Below, piece by piece: positions 17,893-27,325 of a stretch of 64,000 nucleotides of DNA (the first letter of the stretch is position 1; each line of letters begins with the position of its first letter). Below the pieces are notes generated by a model, which saw only the letters and a program-made list of their open reading frames with translations, was not told the origin of the DNA and ran no database searches. Position numbers and translations under genes: made by a program. Where the stretch lies: positions 248,001 through 312,000 of the forward strand of contig CANNFX010000003.1 in NCBI GenBank assembly GCA_947504025.1. The letters are read 5' to 3'. Origin of the DNA: an uncultured Sphingomonadaceae bacterium (GTDB taxonomy: Bacteria > Pseudomonadota > Alphaproteobacteria > Sphingomonadales > Sphingomonadaceae).

Positions 17893-19749
17893 TCACTTGC
17901 CCTTCAATTGCGAAATATCTCGTACAGCGCCGCGTGCGGCACTGGTCGTCATTGCTGCATAGGCTTGCAACGCTTGCGACACCGCTCGCGGCCGTTCCGC
18001 GGCCGGCTGCCAAGCTTTTTCGCCGCTGGCTTCCATAGCAGCGCGTCGTGCAGACAGCTCTTCATCGCTGATACGCAAAGAAATTGTCCGTTCAGGGATA
18101 TCAATGTCGATAATATCGCCGCTCTCTACCAAACCGATCACACCACCCTCTGCCGCCTCAGGTGAAACATGACCAATCGATAGACCCGATGTCCCGCCAG
18201 AGAACCGCCCGTCAGTCAGCAGGGCGCATGCAGCGCCTAAGCCTTTCGATTTGAGGTAGCTGGTGGGATAGAGCATTTCCTGCATTCCGGGGCCGCCCCT
18301 GGGCCCTTCGTAGCGGATTACGACCACGTCGCCCTCGACGACCTGCCCAGTGAGGATCGCAGTCACTGTATCATCCTGGCTTTCGAAGACCTTGGCGGGG
18401 CCGCTAAACTTGAGAATGCTGTCATCAACGCCGGCAGTTTTCACGATGCAGCCATCGAGCGCGACATTGCCGCTGAGAACAGCCAATCCGCCATCCTGGC
18501 TAAACGCGTGCTCAGCGCTGCGGATAACGCCATTCTCACGGTCGAGATCTAGCTTCTCCCAGCGTCGATCCTGACTGAACGCGGTTTGTGTAGGCACGCC
18601 GCCCGGTGCAGCGCTGAAGAACTCGTGCACTTTCGGATTGCCGGTGCGCGAGATATCCCAGTCGTCGAGCGCATCGGCCATCGTCGGGCTGTGTACGGTC
18701 GGCAGAGCCGTATTGAGCAGACCTGCCTTATCAAGCTGGCCGAGCAGCGCCATGATCCCGCCCGCGCGGTGAACGTCTTCCATATGCACATCATCTTTGG
18801 CCGGTGCGACCTTGGAAAGGCACGGAACTTTGCGTGACAGTCGGTCAATGTCTTCCATAGTGAAATCGACCCCAGCCTCATGCGCAGCAGCGAGCAAATG
18901 GAGGACGGTGTTGGTTGATCCACCCATCGCAATATCAAGAGACATCGCGTTCTCGAATGCCGAGAAACTGGCAATTGTTCGCGGCAGGACGCTTTCGTCG
19001 TCCTCCTCATAATACCGTTTCGCCAATGTCACGATCAACCGCCCTGCCCTGAGGAACAGGTTCTTGCGTTCGGCATGGGTTGCCAGCGTTGAGCCGTTGC
19101 CCGGAAGAGATAGGCCAAGCGCCTCCGTCAGGCAGTTCATCGAATTGGCGGTGAACATGCCTGAGCAGGAGCCACAAGTCGGGCACGCGGCGCGCTCAAT
19201 ATCGTCGACTTCTTCGTCAGTCAGACTCTCGTCCGCCGCAGCGACCATAGCATCGACCAGATCGAGTGCGCGTTCCTTGCCTTTCCAGATGACCTTGCCG
19301 GCCTCCATCGGGCCGCCTGATACGAATACGACGGGAATATTGAGTCGCATCGCTGCCATCAGCATACCGGGCGTGATCTTGTCGCAATTGGAAATGCACA
19401 CCATCGCATCAGCGCAGTGGGCGTTGACCATATACTCAACGCTGTCCGCAATCAGGTCGCGGCTGGGAAGCGAATACAGCATCCCGTCATGGCCCATCGC
19501 AATGCCATCATCGACCGCTATCGTGTTGAATTCTTTCGCAACGCCGCCCGCAGCTTCGATTTCACGAGCGACCAGTTGCCCCAGGTCCTTCAAGTGGACA
19601 TGTCCGGGGACAAACTGTGTAAAGCTGTTCACAACTGCTATGATTGGTTTTCCGAAATCACCGTCTTTCATACCCGTTGCCCGCCACAATCCGCGTGCGC
19701 CGGCCTGGTTTCGGCCATGGGTCGTTGTACGTGAGCGATAGGCGGGCAT
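17893..19749 (-). CDS. ilvD: Dihydroxy-acid dehydratase
   Basis: Iron-sulphur dehydratase of 618 residues that converts 2,3-dihydroxy-3-methylvalerate or -isovalerate to the 2-oxo acids of isoleucine and valine synthesis (also feeding leucine and pantothenate). Cluster ligands and active-site residues are visible: Cys122 in [12 protein letters not shown], Cys195 in [11 protein letters not shown], and the [13 protein letters not shown] loop with Asp81. The length equals the E. coli enzyme. It is preceded by a 138-base gap and has the small lipoprotein gene directly behind it. No other branched-chain genes are nearby. Confidence 0.97.
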   Translation of the reverse strand: MPAYRSRTTTHGRNQAGARGLWRATGMKDGDFGKPIIAVVNSFTQFVPGHVHLKDLGQLVAREIEAAGGVAKEFNTIAVDDGIAMGHDGMLYSLPSRDLIADSVEYMVNAHCADAMVCISNCDKITPGMLMAAMRLNIPVVFVSGGPMEAGKVIWKGKERALDLVDAMVAAADESLTDEEVDDIERAACPTCGSCSGMFTANSMNCLTEALGLSLPGNGSTLATHAERKNLFLRAGRLIVTLAKRYYEEDDESVLPRTIASFSAFENAMSLDIAMGGSTNTVLHLLAAAHEAGVDFTMEDIDRLSRKVPCLSKVAPAKDDVHMEDVHRAGGIMALLGQLDKAGLLNTALPTVHSPTMADALDDWDISRTGNPKVHEFFSAAPGGVPTQTAFSQDRRWEKLDLDRENGVIRSAEHAFSQDGGLAVLSGNVALDGCIVKTAGVDDSILKFSGPAKVFESQDDTVTAILTGQVVEGDVVVIRYEGPRGGPGMQEMLYPTSYLKSKGLGAACALLTDGRFSGGTSGLSIGHVSPEAAEGGVIGLVESGDIIDIDIPERTISLRISDEELSARRAAMEASGEKAWQPAAERPRAVSQALQAYAAMTTSAARGAVRDISQLKGK

Positions 19750-19887
19750 TGGTTACTCCGGCGGGAATCGTTGCTTGTTTGGCGGTCTTGGCAGGATAGT
19801 TACTCTAGCAGAAGGGCCTAGCGAAACAGAATTTCTCTTCTGGTACATTGTAGGACTTATGCGGAAAGCCGCGGCGGACAAGCTCGC
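19750..19887 (-). promoter_or_regulatory. ilvD upstream region
   Basis: Gap of 138 bases between the N-formylglutamate amidohydrolase stop and the ilvD start, both on the minus strand. It holds a loose inverted repeat CAGAAG (19809-19814) / CTTCTG (19837-19842). I see no leader peptide with branched-chain codons and no clear attenuator. It must contain the ilvD promoter, but no confident -35/-10 was found. Confidence 0.3.
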
Positions 19888-20607
19888 CTACTTGATAGCC
19901 TCTGCAACACGCCCCGCCACATTGGCCACAAGCGCTGCCCAGCGGGCCTGCCCTGCCTCGTCTGAAATCAGATCTTGCCGGATCTCTATCGTGAGATAGG
20001 CTCTGCCATGTGCTTCGGCATGGCGGTCCATCGTCGCATTGAGCTGTTTGCCCGAATAAGGCTGATTGTCGCCCACGGTCAGCCCTTCAGCTTCAAACTG
20101 GCTGATGGCGTGGCGTGATGCGCGGTCATCCTGGTTGTAAAGCAAGGCGACCTCCCAAGGGCGATCCTCCTGCTTGCTCTCCAATTCCGGCGTGAAGCTA
20201 TGCATCGCTAGGATTAGCTCCGGCTTTGTTTCATCAAGCCAGGCTGCAAGCGCATCGTGATACGGCCGGTGGAAGCGCTCAAGCCGTGCTTCTATATTCG
20301 CGCCGATATTGCCCGCTATGACATGGCCGTCGCTGGACGCCGGAACCACCGCGGTTTCATGCTCATGTCGGTGCAGATCGCACACAAGCCGGCTGACAGT
20401 GGCAATATGGGCAGCGATACCGTGCCTGCGGGCGAGCCGTCCGGTAACGCCCTCAACACCGATATCGACAGCGATATGGTTGTCCAGCAGTGATGCGGGG
20501 ATGCCCAGTTCGATATCTTCAGGTACGACGTTAGATGCATGGTCACCAATGCAAACAATCCCGCCAATGCGGGGCTCTCCGATACGGCGGTAGGTGGCTT
20601 CGCTCAT
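19888..20607 (-). CDS. N-formylglutamate amidohydrolase family protein
   Basis: Protein of 239 residues in the HutG-like N-formylglutamate deformylase family, which releases glutamate from N-formylglutamate in some histidine-degradation routes. Conserved features include ICIGDHASN-type (here VCIGDHASNVVP), DIGVEGV, CDLHRHEHE, and LAMHSFTPEL. The start at 20607 overlaps the ispE stop as ATGA; an in-frame ATG at 20631 is inside ispE. No other hut genes lie nearby, so the physiological substrate is uncertain, and many family members act on other amidated or formylated compounds. Confidence 0.82.
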   Translation of the reverse strand: MSEATYRRIGEPRIGGIVCIGDHASNVVPEDIELGIPASLLDNHIAVDIGVEGVTGRLARRHGIAAHIATVSRLVCDLHRHEHETAVVPASSDGHVIAGNIGANIEARLERFHRPYHDALAAWLDETKPELILAMHSFTPELESKQEDRPWEVALLYNQDDRASRHAISQFEAEGLTVGDNQPYSGKQLNATMDRHAEAHGRAYLTIEIRQDLISDEAGQARWAALVANVAGRVAEAIK

Positions 20608-21419
20608 CTGAGTGATCCTTGCATCGTCCACCAGTCCGGGTGGTCGGAAATCAGCTTTTCCGCGGCCTCGCGCATGACGTCATGGCTTCGATAAAGGGCA
20701 AAGCACGTCGCGCCCGAGCCTGACATGCGGGTTAGGAACGCGGAGGTTTGATCCAATTCTTCCAGAACATCGGCGATAGGCGCGCACAGAGAAATCGCAG
20801 GTGTTTGCAGATCGTTTCGGCCCTGCTGTGCTATCTGGCTAACGCTGCCTTCGGGCATCGGGCCTAGGTCAACGCCATCCCAAACCTTGAACACTGGCCC
20901 GGTTGTTAGCGGAACGCGCGGATTCACCAACAGAACGGCCGTTCCGGCTAGGTCATTCTCGATGGGCGCAAGATCAGTTCCCGTGCCACGCCCGATACAT
21001 GTCAGGCTCTCGACGCAGGCAGGCACATCGGCCCCCAGCTTCGCAGCCCGCTGCTGCCAATTGTCGGGCAAGCCATACGCCTCACGAACAAGCCGGAACA
21101 CAGCGCCTGCATCGGCAGAGCCGCCGCCAAGTCCCGCTGCTACAGGAAGCCGTTTCTCTAGCTCAACGGCCAGTCCACCAGCACGCGGCAAAGCGCCCAG
21201 TACCTGTGAAACGATATTATCAAACGGATCAGTAAGTTCCGGCGCAAACTCACCAAAGGCTTTAAGTTCATCCTGCTCCGAAACCCGCGCGCTTAGCCGG
21301 TCGCCATCGTCCACAAAGGCGAACAGCGTCTCCAGCTCATGATACCCATCATCGCGCCGCCCACGGACGTGCAATGCGAGGTTGATTTTGGCGTAGGCTG
21401 TTTCGCGCAAAGCGATCAC
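20604..21419 (-). CDS. ispE: 4-diphosphocytidyl-2-C-methyl-D-erythritol kinase
   Basis: GHMP kinase of the MEP isoprenoid pathway, 271 residues. The N terminus ETAYAKINLALHVRGRRDDG holds the substrate lysine region, and the ATP loop is LPVAAGLGGGSADAGA. A C-terminal MSGSGATCFAL motif completes the GHMP set. The start is a GTG at 21419 overlapping the ETF-QO stop (GTGA); the ATG at 21497 would add 26 residues translated from the preceding gene. Co-transcribed with ETF-QO and N-formylglutamate amidohydrolase by overlaps on both sides, though the three functions are unrelated. Confidence 0.95.
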   Translation of the reverse strand: MIALRETAYAKINLALHVRGRRDDGYHELETLFAFVDDGDRLSARVSEQDELKAFGEFAPELTDPFDNIVSQVLGALPRAGGLAVELEKRLPVAAGLGGGSADAGAVFRLVREAYGLPDNWQQRAAKLGADVPACVESLTCIGRGTGTDLAPIENDLAGTAVLLVNPRVPLTTGPVFKVWDGVDLGPMPEGSVSQIAQQGRNDLQTPAISLCAPIADVLEELDQTSAFLTRMSGSGATCFALYRSHDVMREAAEKLISDHPDWWTMQGSLR

Positions 21420-23062
21420 ATATTCGGGTAGTTGGGGCCGCCACCGCCCTCGGGCGTGGTCCAGGTGATGTTCTGGTTCGGGTCCTTGATATCGCAAGTC
21501 TTACAGTGGACGCAGTTTTGCGAGTTGATCACGAATTTGGGCTCTTCGCCCTCCTCGGTCATCCACTCATAGACACCAGCCGGGCAATAGCGGCTCGACG
21601 GTCCGGCAAAAATTTCCAATTCACTCGCCTTCTGCAAGTCGATATCGGCGACTTGCAGATGGTTCGGCTGATCTTCGGCATGGTTGGTATAGGAGAAGGC
21701 CACCGAGGTAAGCCGGTCGAAGCTCAGCACGCCGTCAGGTTTGGGATATTCGATCGGCTGATACAGATCAGCGCGGCCTGTCATCTCAAAATCACGGTGA
21801 TGTTTCATCGTTATTGGCAGACCTATCTTGAGAGTGCGCATCCACATGTCTGCACCGCTCAAGATCGTGCCAAGTTCGTTGCCGTATTTGGCCACCGCAG
21901 GCTCGGCGTTCTTCACCATTTTCAGCTCGTCAGCAATCCAGCTTTCACGAAGGTTCGCTTCATATTCAGCAACTTCGGTGTGCTCTTTGCCATCAGCAAT
22001 TGAAGCCGCAAGGCTTTCGGCAGCGAGCATGCCGCTCTTCATGGCGGTGTGGCTGCCTTTTATGCGAGGTACGTTTACGAAACCCGCCGCACAGCCGATC
22101 AGGGCACCGCCCGGGAATGCGAGCTTAGGCACGCTCTGCCAACCGCCTTCATTGATGACGCGCGCACCGTAAGCGACGCGTTTGCCGCCTTCTAGCATTT
22201 CGGCGATGGCCGGATGGTGTTTCCAACGCTGGAATTCCTGAAACGGCGAAACATAGGGGTTCTTGTAATCCAGCGCGGTCACGAAACCGAGTGCGACCTG
22301 ATTGTTCGCCTGATGATAGATAAAGCCGCCGCCCCAACTATCGCTTTCCGACAGCGGCCAGCCTTGCGTATGCGCGACCTTGCCGGCTTCGTGTTTGGCG
22401 GGATCAATATCCCACAATTCCTTGATACCAAGGCCATAAACCTGCGGTTCGCAATCAGCCTCCAAGTCGTATTTCGCCTTCATCTGCTTTGTGAGGTTAC
22501 CGCGTGCACCCTCTGCAAATAATGTATATTTTGCTTCGATCTCCATACCCGGCTGGAAATCACCCTTCTCGCTGCCATCGGCGGCGATGCCCATATCCTG
22601 AGTGATCACACCGCGCACTGCGCCGGCATCGTTGAACATGACTTCGGCTGCAGGGAAGCCCGGGAATACCATCACGCCCAGCTCTTCAGCCTTTTCACCT
22701 AACCAGCGGGTGAGATTGCCGAGTGAACCAGTGTAACAACCTTTGTTCGACATCAGCGGCGGCAACATGATGTGCGGCAGATTGTACTTTTTGTTCTTAG
22801 ACAGCACCCAGTGCAAGTTTTCCGTCACTGGCGTTTCAGCCATGGAGCAACCATCCTCGCGCCACGTCGGGATAAGTTCGTCCAACGCCTTGGGATCAAC
22901 GACCGCACCGGAGAGGATATGCGCTCCGATTTCGGAGCCCTTTTCGAGCACTACGATTTCAAGCTCATCATTGATTTGCTTGAGGCGGATCGCTGCAGAC
23001 AGGCCTGCAACACCGCCTCCCACGATCACTACGTCGCATGGCATCGATTCCCGTTCGGTCAT
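21416..23062 (-). CDS. Electron transfer flavoprotein-ubiquinone oxidoreductase
   Basis: Membrane-associated FAD and [4Fe-4S] enzyme of 548 residues that passes electrons from reduced ETF (from fatty-acid and amino-acid oxidation) to ubiquinone. The Rossmann motif DVVIVGGGVAGLSAAIRL lies at 10-27. The four cluster cysteines are Cys493, Cys517, Cys520 and Cys523, within YCPAGVYEW and NCVHCKTCDIKDP. The length matches the mitochondrial-type enzyme. It heads a minus-strand overlap series with ispE and lies divergent from the UDG-like gene with about 100 bases between them. Confidence 0.96.
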   Translation of the reverse strand: MTERESMPCDVVIVGGGVAGLSAAIRLKQINDELEIVVLEKGSEIGAHILSGAVVDPKALDELIPTWREDGCSMAETPVTENLHWVLSKNKKYNLPHIMLPPLMSNKGCYTGSLGNLTRWLGEKAEELGVMVFPGFPAAEVMFNDAGAVRGVITQDMGIAADGSEKGDFQPGMEIEAKYTLFAEGARGNLTKQMKAKYDLEADCEPQVYGLGIKELWDIDPAKHEAGKVAHTQGWPLSESDSWGGGFIYHQANNQVALGFVTALDYKNPYVSPFQEFQRWKHHPAIAEMLEGGKRVAYGARVINEGGWQSVPKLAFPGGALIGCAAGFVNVPRIKGSHTAMKSGMLAAESLAASIADGKEHTEVAEYEANLRESWIADELKMVKNAEPAVAKYGNELGTILSGADMWMRTLKIGLPITMKHHRDFEMTGRADLYQPIEYPKPDGVLSFDRLTSVAFSYTNHAEDQPNHLQVADIDLQKASELEIFAGPSSRYCPAGVYEWMTEEGEEPKFVINSQNCVHCKTCDIKDPNQNITWTTPEGGGGPNYPNM

Positions 23063-23166
23063 TCTGCGTCTTCCCCGGTCTAATTCTGGCTGCTCAAACT
23101 GTTATATAAGCCTTACCAAAAACCTTGATTGCTGCGGCGTTGCAGGTCAAGACCCACAGCGACACG

Positions 23167-23928
23167 ATGGACCAGACCGAGCCCCCAGATCTTGCAGCCC
23201 AGATAGCCGGCGCCATCGATTGGTGGCGCAGCGCTGGCGTGGACAGTGATTATAGCGATCAGGCTGCAAATTGGCTCCCTGATGATGCTGAACTGAACCC
23301 TCCGGGCGAGCAAGCCGTAACGGCCGCAGCGGAAGCTGCACGAAAACCCGCTGCACCCCAACCAATGGTAATGATAGGCGGTGACCGGGAGAATTGGCCA
23401 ACGGAACACTCGGCGTTTTCCGAATGGTGGCTTTCCGAACCTACATTAGATGAAAATGGCACTTTCCCACGTGTTGCGCCGCGCGGGCCCGCCGAACCGG
23501 AATTAATGGTGCTCGTCGCCGAGCCTGAATTGGATGACCGTGAGAAGTTGTTAAGCGGAGCTCACGGCCGAATGCTCAGCAGTATCCTGGGCGCTATGGG
23601 TATCGATGAAGATAAAACATACGTCGCGGCTGCTCTGCCGCGCCACACACCCCTAGCCGATTGGCAACGGCTTAAAGCTGTTGGATTGGGCGCAGTCCTT
23701 AAACATCAGATAGCTTTGGTGCGTCCAAAGCGCCTTTGCGTCCTTGGATCTAACGTCCTACCTCTCTTGGGCCACGACAAGGCGCAAAGCCCTGCCGATT
23801 TACGCGAAATTAACCATGACTCAGGCAGCGTACCTGCAATAGCCAACCGCGATATTGCTATGCTGCTGCAATCTGCAGGTGCACGGGCGCGGTTCTGGCA
23901 GCGCTGGATCCTTTGGACGGAACAATAG
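23167..23928 (+). CDS. Degenerate uracil-DNA glycosylase-like protein
   Basis: Protein of 253 residues resembling the family 4 uracil-DNA glycosylase fold in its C-terminal half (LMVLVAEPELDDREKLLSG, RLCVLGSNVLPLLG), but the catalytic and cluster features are gone: there is no N-terminal cysteine pair for the [4Fe-4S] cluster, no GEaPG-type first motif, and no HPS-type motif. The N-terminal 60 residues are acidic. I chose the ATG at 23167; a TTG at 23125 is possible. It ends one base before the lytic transglycosylase ATG, so the two are tightly linked. A binding rather than enzymatic role is possible; function unknown. Confidence 0.72.
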   Translation: MDQTEPPDLAAQIAGAIDWWRSAGVDSDYSDQAANWLPDDAELNPPGEQAVTAAAEAARKPAAPQPMVMIGGDRENWPTEHSAFSEWWLSEPTLDENGTFPRVAPRGPAEPELMVLVAEPELDDREKLLSGAHGRMLSSILGAMGIDEDKTYVAAALPRHTPLADWQRLKAVGLGAVLKHQIALVRPKRLCVLGSNVLPLLGHDKAQSPADLREINHDSGSVPAIANRDIAMLLQSAGARARFWQRWILWTEQ

Positions 23929-23929
23929 A

Positions 23930-25663
23930 ATGAACTTTCGCCAGATTGCTATTTTGGGTGCTGCGGCTCTGGCCGTATCGCTACCTGCCGCCCCTGCAAC
24001 GGCTGATAGTGCTGAATATTTCCGCTCGAGAATTGGAAATAGCGCTGCCCCGAAACTGTTATCACGATCCGACCGCGAGTATTATTCCGCACTATTCCGC
24101 TCCATCGATCGGGAAGAATGGTCCGAAGTCGAGCGACAGCTTAACCGCCGCAATGATGGCCCGCTGCATGACGTTGCGAAAGCTGAATATTATCTCCACG
24201 CCAAAAGCCCGCGAGTAGAGCTGGCCACAATCGAAGCATGGATGCGGAGCGGTCGCCGGCTGCCCCAGGCCGAACAGTTAAACAATCTTGCGCTCAAACG
24301 CGGCGCAACCTCACTTACAAGCCTTCCGCAGGAACGCAGCTTCGTTCGTCAGCCATACGCAAGCAAACGGATCAATCCGCGGGATACAAATGATGGCACC
24401 ATGCCGTCCGGTATTCGGTCTGCGATCCTTGACCGGATCAAGAACGACGATCCCGATGGCGCACGTCAGTTGCTCGATGGCATTGATTCCGGCCTCAGCT
24501 CCGCAGCGCGCGCGGAATGGCGTCGCCGCGTAGCGTGGAGCTATTACATTGAAAACAATGATCGAGCGGCATTGGCGATGGCCCAAACTGTTCGCGAAGG
24601 ATCGGGGCCCTGGGTTGCCGAAGGTGACTGGGTTGTCGGCCTTTCCGCCTGGCGTCTAGGCGACTGCGATATGGCCGCCCGCGGCTTTGAGCGCGCAGCA
24701 CTTGGTTCGACAAATCCCGAACTGACCGCCGCTGCTCGCTATTGGGCAAGTCGATCACACGTCCGTTGCCGCTTCCCTGAGAAAGCCGCCGAACAATTGC
24801 GCGGCGCTGCACAATTCGATGAAACCCTTTACGGCATGCTGGCGCGCGAACAGCTTGGTCAGGACTTGGCGGCGACCCATTCTGATGCCGACTTCAGTGA
24901 TGATGACTGGAAGCGGCTCGATGATGAAGAGAATGTCCGCGTAGCCATCCAACTTGCCGAGATCGGGCGTGGGGGGCTGGCTGATGAAGTGCTCCGACAT
25001 CAGGCCCGCATCGGTGACCCAAGCGATTATGATGCTCTATCACGCCTTGCTCGCGACCTTGGCTTGCCGTCGACCCAGTTGTGGATGGCACATAACGCAC
25101 CACGCGGTGCACGCTCCCAGGCGGTAATGCGTTATCCTGCACCGAAATGGACACCGGTAAGCGGCTGGCAGGTCGATCCCGCCCTCGCCTACGCCCATGC
25201 CCTGCAGGAATCGAACTTCCGGGCGGCAGTTGTAAGCCCGGCCGGTGCCAAGGGTTTGATGCAGATTATGCCGATTGCTGCACGTGAGCATGCCCCATCG
25301 CTCAACATGAATGCCCGTTACGCAAATCTGGCCGACCCTGAAGTAAATCTGGCATTCGGCCAAAGCGCACTCCAACAGTTGCGTGACAGCCGTGCAACCC
25401 AAGGCAAGTTACCTAAAATCATGGCCGCGTATAACGCTGGCCTGACACCGGTTACCCGTTGGGAAAACGAGATTCGTGATCAGGACGACGCACTCCTCTA
25501 CATGGAATCGATCCCTTATTGGGAAACACGCGGCTATGTCAGTATCGTGATGCGCAATTACTGGATGTATGAGCGACAGGCGGGCGGCGATAGCCCCACA
25601 CGGCGTTCATTGGCAGAAGGCGAATGGCCCAAATTTCCAGAGGTTTCCCGCCGTGGCGGTTGA
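23930..25663 (+). CDS. Soluble lytic murein transglycosylase (Slt family)
   Basis: Periplasmic peptidoglycan lyase of 577 residues. A signal peptide (AALAVSLPAAPATA) is followed by a long helical superhelix (about residues 30-400, the Slt70 U-domain) and a C-terminal goose-lysozyme-like SLT domain. Catalytic Glu427 lies in LQESNFRAAVVSPAGAKGLM, followed by the family motifs MQIMP and AYNAGLTPV. It cleaves the MurNAc-GlcNAc bond to give 1,6-anhydro ends. The start ATG at 23930 follows the UDG-like gene stop by one base; the moaB start overlaps its end by 11 bases. Confidence 0.94.
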   Translation: MNFRQIAILGAAALAVSLPAAPATADSAEYFRSRIGNSAAPKLLSRSDREYYSALFRSIDREEWSEVERQLNRRNDGPLHDVAKAEYYLHAKSPRVELATIEAWMRSGRRLPQAEQLNNLALKRGATSLTSLPQERSFVRQPYASKRINPRDTNDGTMPSGIRSAILDRIKNDDPDGARQLLDGIDSGLSSAARAEWRRRVAWSYYIENNDRAALAMAQTVREGSGPWVAEGDWVVGLSAWRLGDCDMAARGFERAALGSTNPELTAAARYWASRSHVRCRFPEKAAEQLRGAAQFDETLYGMLAREQLGQDLAATHSDADFSDDDWKRLDDEENVRVAIQLAEIGRGGLADEVLRHQARIGDPSDYDALSRLARDLGLPSTQLWMAHNAPRGARSQAVMRYPAPKWTPVSGWQVDPALAYAHALQESNFRAAVVSPAGAKGLMQIMPIAAREHAPSLNMNARYANLADPEVNLAFGQSALQQLRDSRATQGKLPKIMAAYNAGLTPVTRWENEIRDQDDALLYMESIPYWETRGYVSIVMRNYWMYERQAGGDSPTRRSLAEGEWPKFPEVSRRGG

Positions 25664-26180
25664 TCCGTCAGTGACCTTCACCCCGATCAACATCGCGCTG
25701 CTATCCGCTTCGGATACACGCACTGCTGATGACGATACATCCGGCAACATTCTCGCGGCCCGGATCGAGAGCGCAGGACATGCATTGGTGGCCCGTAAAA
25801 TCGTGCGCGAGGATGTAGAAATGCTGGTCCGGCAACTGCAGGCCTGGATCGACGATCCGCATATTGATGCGGTGGTCTGCACAGGCGGCACAGGTTTGAC
25901 AGGCCGCGACCTAACCCCCGAAGCGCTTAATCAGGTCAAAACTAAAGACATCCCCGGCTTTGGAGAACTGTTCCGCTGGCTGAGCTATAAGAAGATCGGA
26001 ACGAGCACTATCCAATCACGCGCATATGCGGTGCTAGCGGAAGGGACGTACATCTTCGCCCTGCCCGGTTCCAACGGAGCGGTGAAGGATGGATGGGATG
26101 GCATTCTGGCCGAGCAATTGGACAACCGGCATAAGCCCTGTAACTTTGTCGAACTGATGCCGAGATTGCGGGAGAAATAG
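25653..26180 (+). CDS. moaB: Molybdenum cofactor biosynthesis protein B
   Basis: MogA/MoaB-family protein of 175 residues, thought to adenylylate molybdopterin before metal insertion. Conserved runs: LLSASDTRTADDDTSG, CTGGTGLTGRDLTPEA, STIQSRA and LPGSNGAVKDGWDGI. The GTG at 25653 has an AGAGG site 9 bases upstream, overlaps the lytic transglycosylase by 11 bases, and gives a normal N terminus; the ATG at 25569 would add residues read from the transglycosylase gene. No other moa genes lie in the window. The overlap suggests translational coupling. Confidence 0.93.
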   Translation: MAVDPSVTFTPINIALLSASDTRTADDDTSGNILAARIESAGHALVARKIVREDVEMLVRQLQAWIDDPHIDAVVCTGGTGLTGRDLTPEALNQVKTKDIPGFGELFRWLSYKKIGTSTIQSRAYAVLAEGTYIFALPGSNGAVKDGWDGILAEQLDNRHKPCNFVELMPRLREK

Positions 26181-26181
26181 G

Positions 26182-26721
26182 ATGCCGGACCGCAAATTGA
26201 AGACAAGCAACCGCTTGGTTTTAAAAGCGATCCGAAGCATTCTGGTACCGCAAATTCTCGAGCGTGGCTTTGTCGGTAAATATCCCAAATTTCGACGCGA
26301 TACGGATGAAGAAGTTCACTTCGTCCAAATTTCAGTCGCCAAATATGGAGGCGGCTTCGGCTACTCGGGCGGGTGGCTGGCGAAGACGGCAGACAACGAC
26401 TGTACTGACAAGGACATCGCTCATGTCGACTTCGAGAACCGCGCAAGCGTCAATCACATGATCGACCTGTGCGACACCAACGGATCACAGTTTCGCGCAA
26501 GTGTCGGCATTTTCGAATATAGATATATGATGGAAGACGAAGATGCCTGCCGCGATCTGGTCGAACAAGCGGCCAACGGGCTTCCTGCTCTGGATCACTG
26601 GCTCAAGACACATGAACCCGACGATTGCTTACAAGTAGGAGGGGCTGAAATTGGTAGCGCCCAGAATGCCAACCTTGGCTGGAAGATTGCACAGGCCAAG
26701 GCCGAACTCGGACTATACTAG
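26182..26721 (+). CDS. Hypothetical protein, DUF4304-like
   Basis: Protein of 179 residues without signal peptide or membrane segment. The pattern of an ILERGFVGKYPKFRRD start, a central HFVQISVAKYGGGFGYS strand pair and later acidic helices resembles the DUF4304 family of unknown function. It starts one base after moaB stops, so it shares that transcript, and its 3' end overlaps the convergent YcxB-like gene by 4 bases. Nothing in the sequence suggests an enzymatic activity. Confidence 0.65.
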   Translation: MPDRKLKTSNRLVLKAIRSILVPQILERGFVGKYPKFRRDTDEEVHFVQISVAKYGGGFGYSGGWLAKTADNDCTDKDIAHVDFENRASVNHMIDLCDTNGSQFRASVGIFEYRYMMEDEDACRDLVEQAANGLPALDHWLKTHEPDDCLQVGGAEIGSAQNANLGWKIAQAKAELGLY

Positions 26722-27227
26722 CGCTTCTTCAACCCTGCTTCAGCCACCTGTTTGAGAATGTCGCTAAGCTGACTTTCCTCAAGCGCCGCCTTTGGCACGG
26801 CGTGGAAGAGCAGTTCGCTATGATAGAATAGCAGAAGCTCGTCATTCTCTGTCCAGCGATGGAAGTCAGTCCATGCAAAGTCGATGCTACCGCGCTCTCC
26901 GTTGAGTCGAAATCGGCCATCGTCCCAGCTCAGAGTGATCTCATCACGAAATGACGCTGCCTGCCGGTGATGCTGGCGCACCTTCCAAGGCAGATAAACA
27001 TACTGCACCAAGATCACGAGGACGATCATACCAATCAGCAAAGGTATCAACACGTCGTAGATCAGCCCGTTGCCACGTCCTGGCAAGAGCAGAGCAGCCG
27101 CGATAACAACTACTGCTAAGATCAAAATAACGTGGATTGGGACCGGTAGTTTGCGTGCAGACGCCAGCATGGCCGCTGCAACTGCCTGCTTTTGGGTGAT
27201 CCTGAAGCTGGTTGTGCGTTCGGTCAT
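26718..27227 (-). CDS. YcxB-like membrane protein
   Basis: Protein of 169 residues with two membrane spans (about residues 30-50, HVILILAVVVIAAALLL; and about 57-80, VLIPLLIGMIVLVILVQYVY) and a C-terminal cytosolic domain with ITLSWDDGRFRL and DFAWTDFHRW, the YcxB-like C-terminal domain. Function is unknown for the family. I prefer the ATG at 27227 (MTERTTSF) over an upstream in-frame ATG at 27254. It converges on and overlaps the DUF4304-like gene by 4 bases. Confidence 0.7.
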   Translation of the reverse strand: MTERTTSFRITQKQAVAAAMLASARKLPVPIHVILILAVVVIAAALLLPGRGNGLIYDVLIPLLIGMIVLVILVQYVYLPWKVRQHHRQAASFRDEITLSWDDGRFRLNGERGSIDFAWTDFHRWTENDELLLFYHSELLFHAVPKAALEESQLSDILKQVAEAGLKKR

Positions 27228-27325
27228 GTTGCGCCGTATGTAACACAAACCCAAAGTCAGCGTTAACGTGCGGCGTTACGGTCCAACTTTCAGGGCGCCG
27301 CTACAAGGCTCAAGGGTCACATATT
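27228..27325. other. Non-coding gap upstream of the YcxB-like gene
   Basis: About 98 bases between the DUF1330 gene end and the YcxB-like gene start, both minus strand. It contains a short palindromic run CGTTAACG (27262-27269). I see no gene or clear terminator. Confidence 0.3.

Noticed and set aside
19064..19741. Plus-strand reading frame of 225 codons opposite ilvD
   Set aside because: Ser/Ala-rich shadow of a confident housekeeping gene; no start signal or domain.
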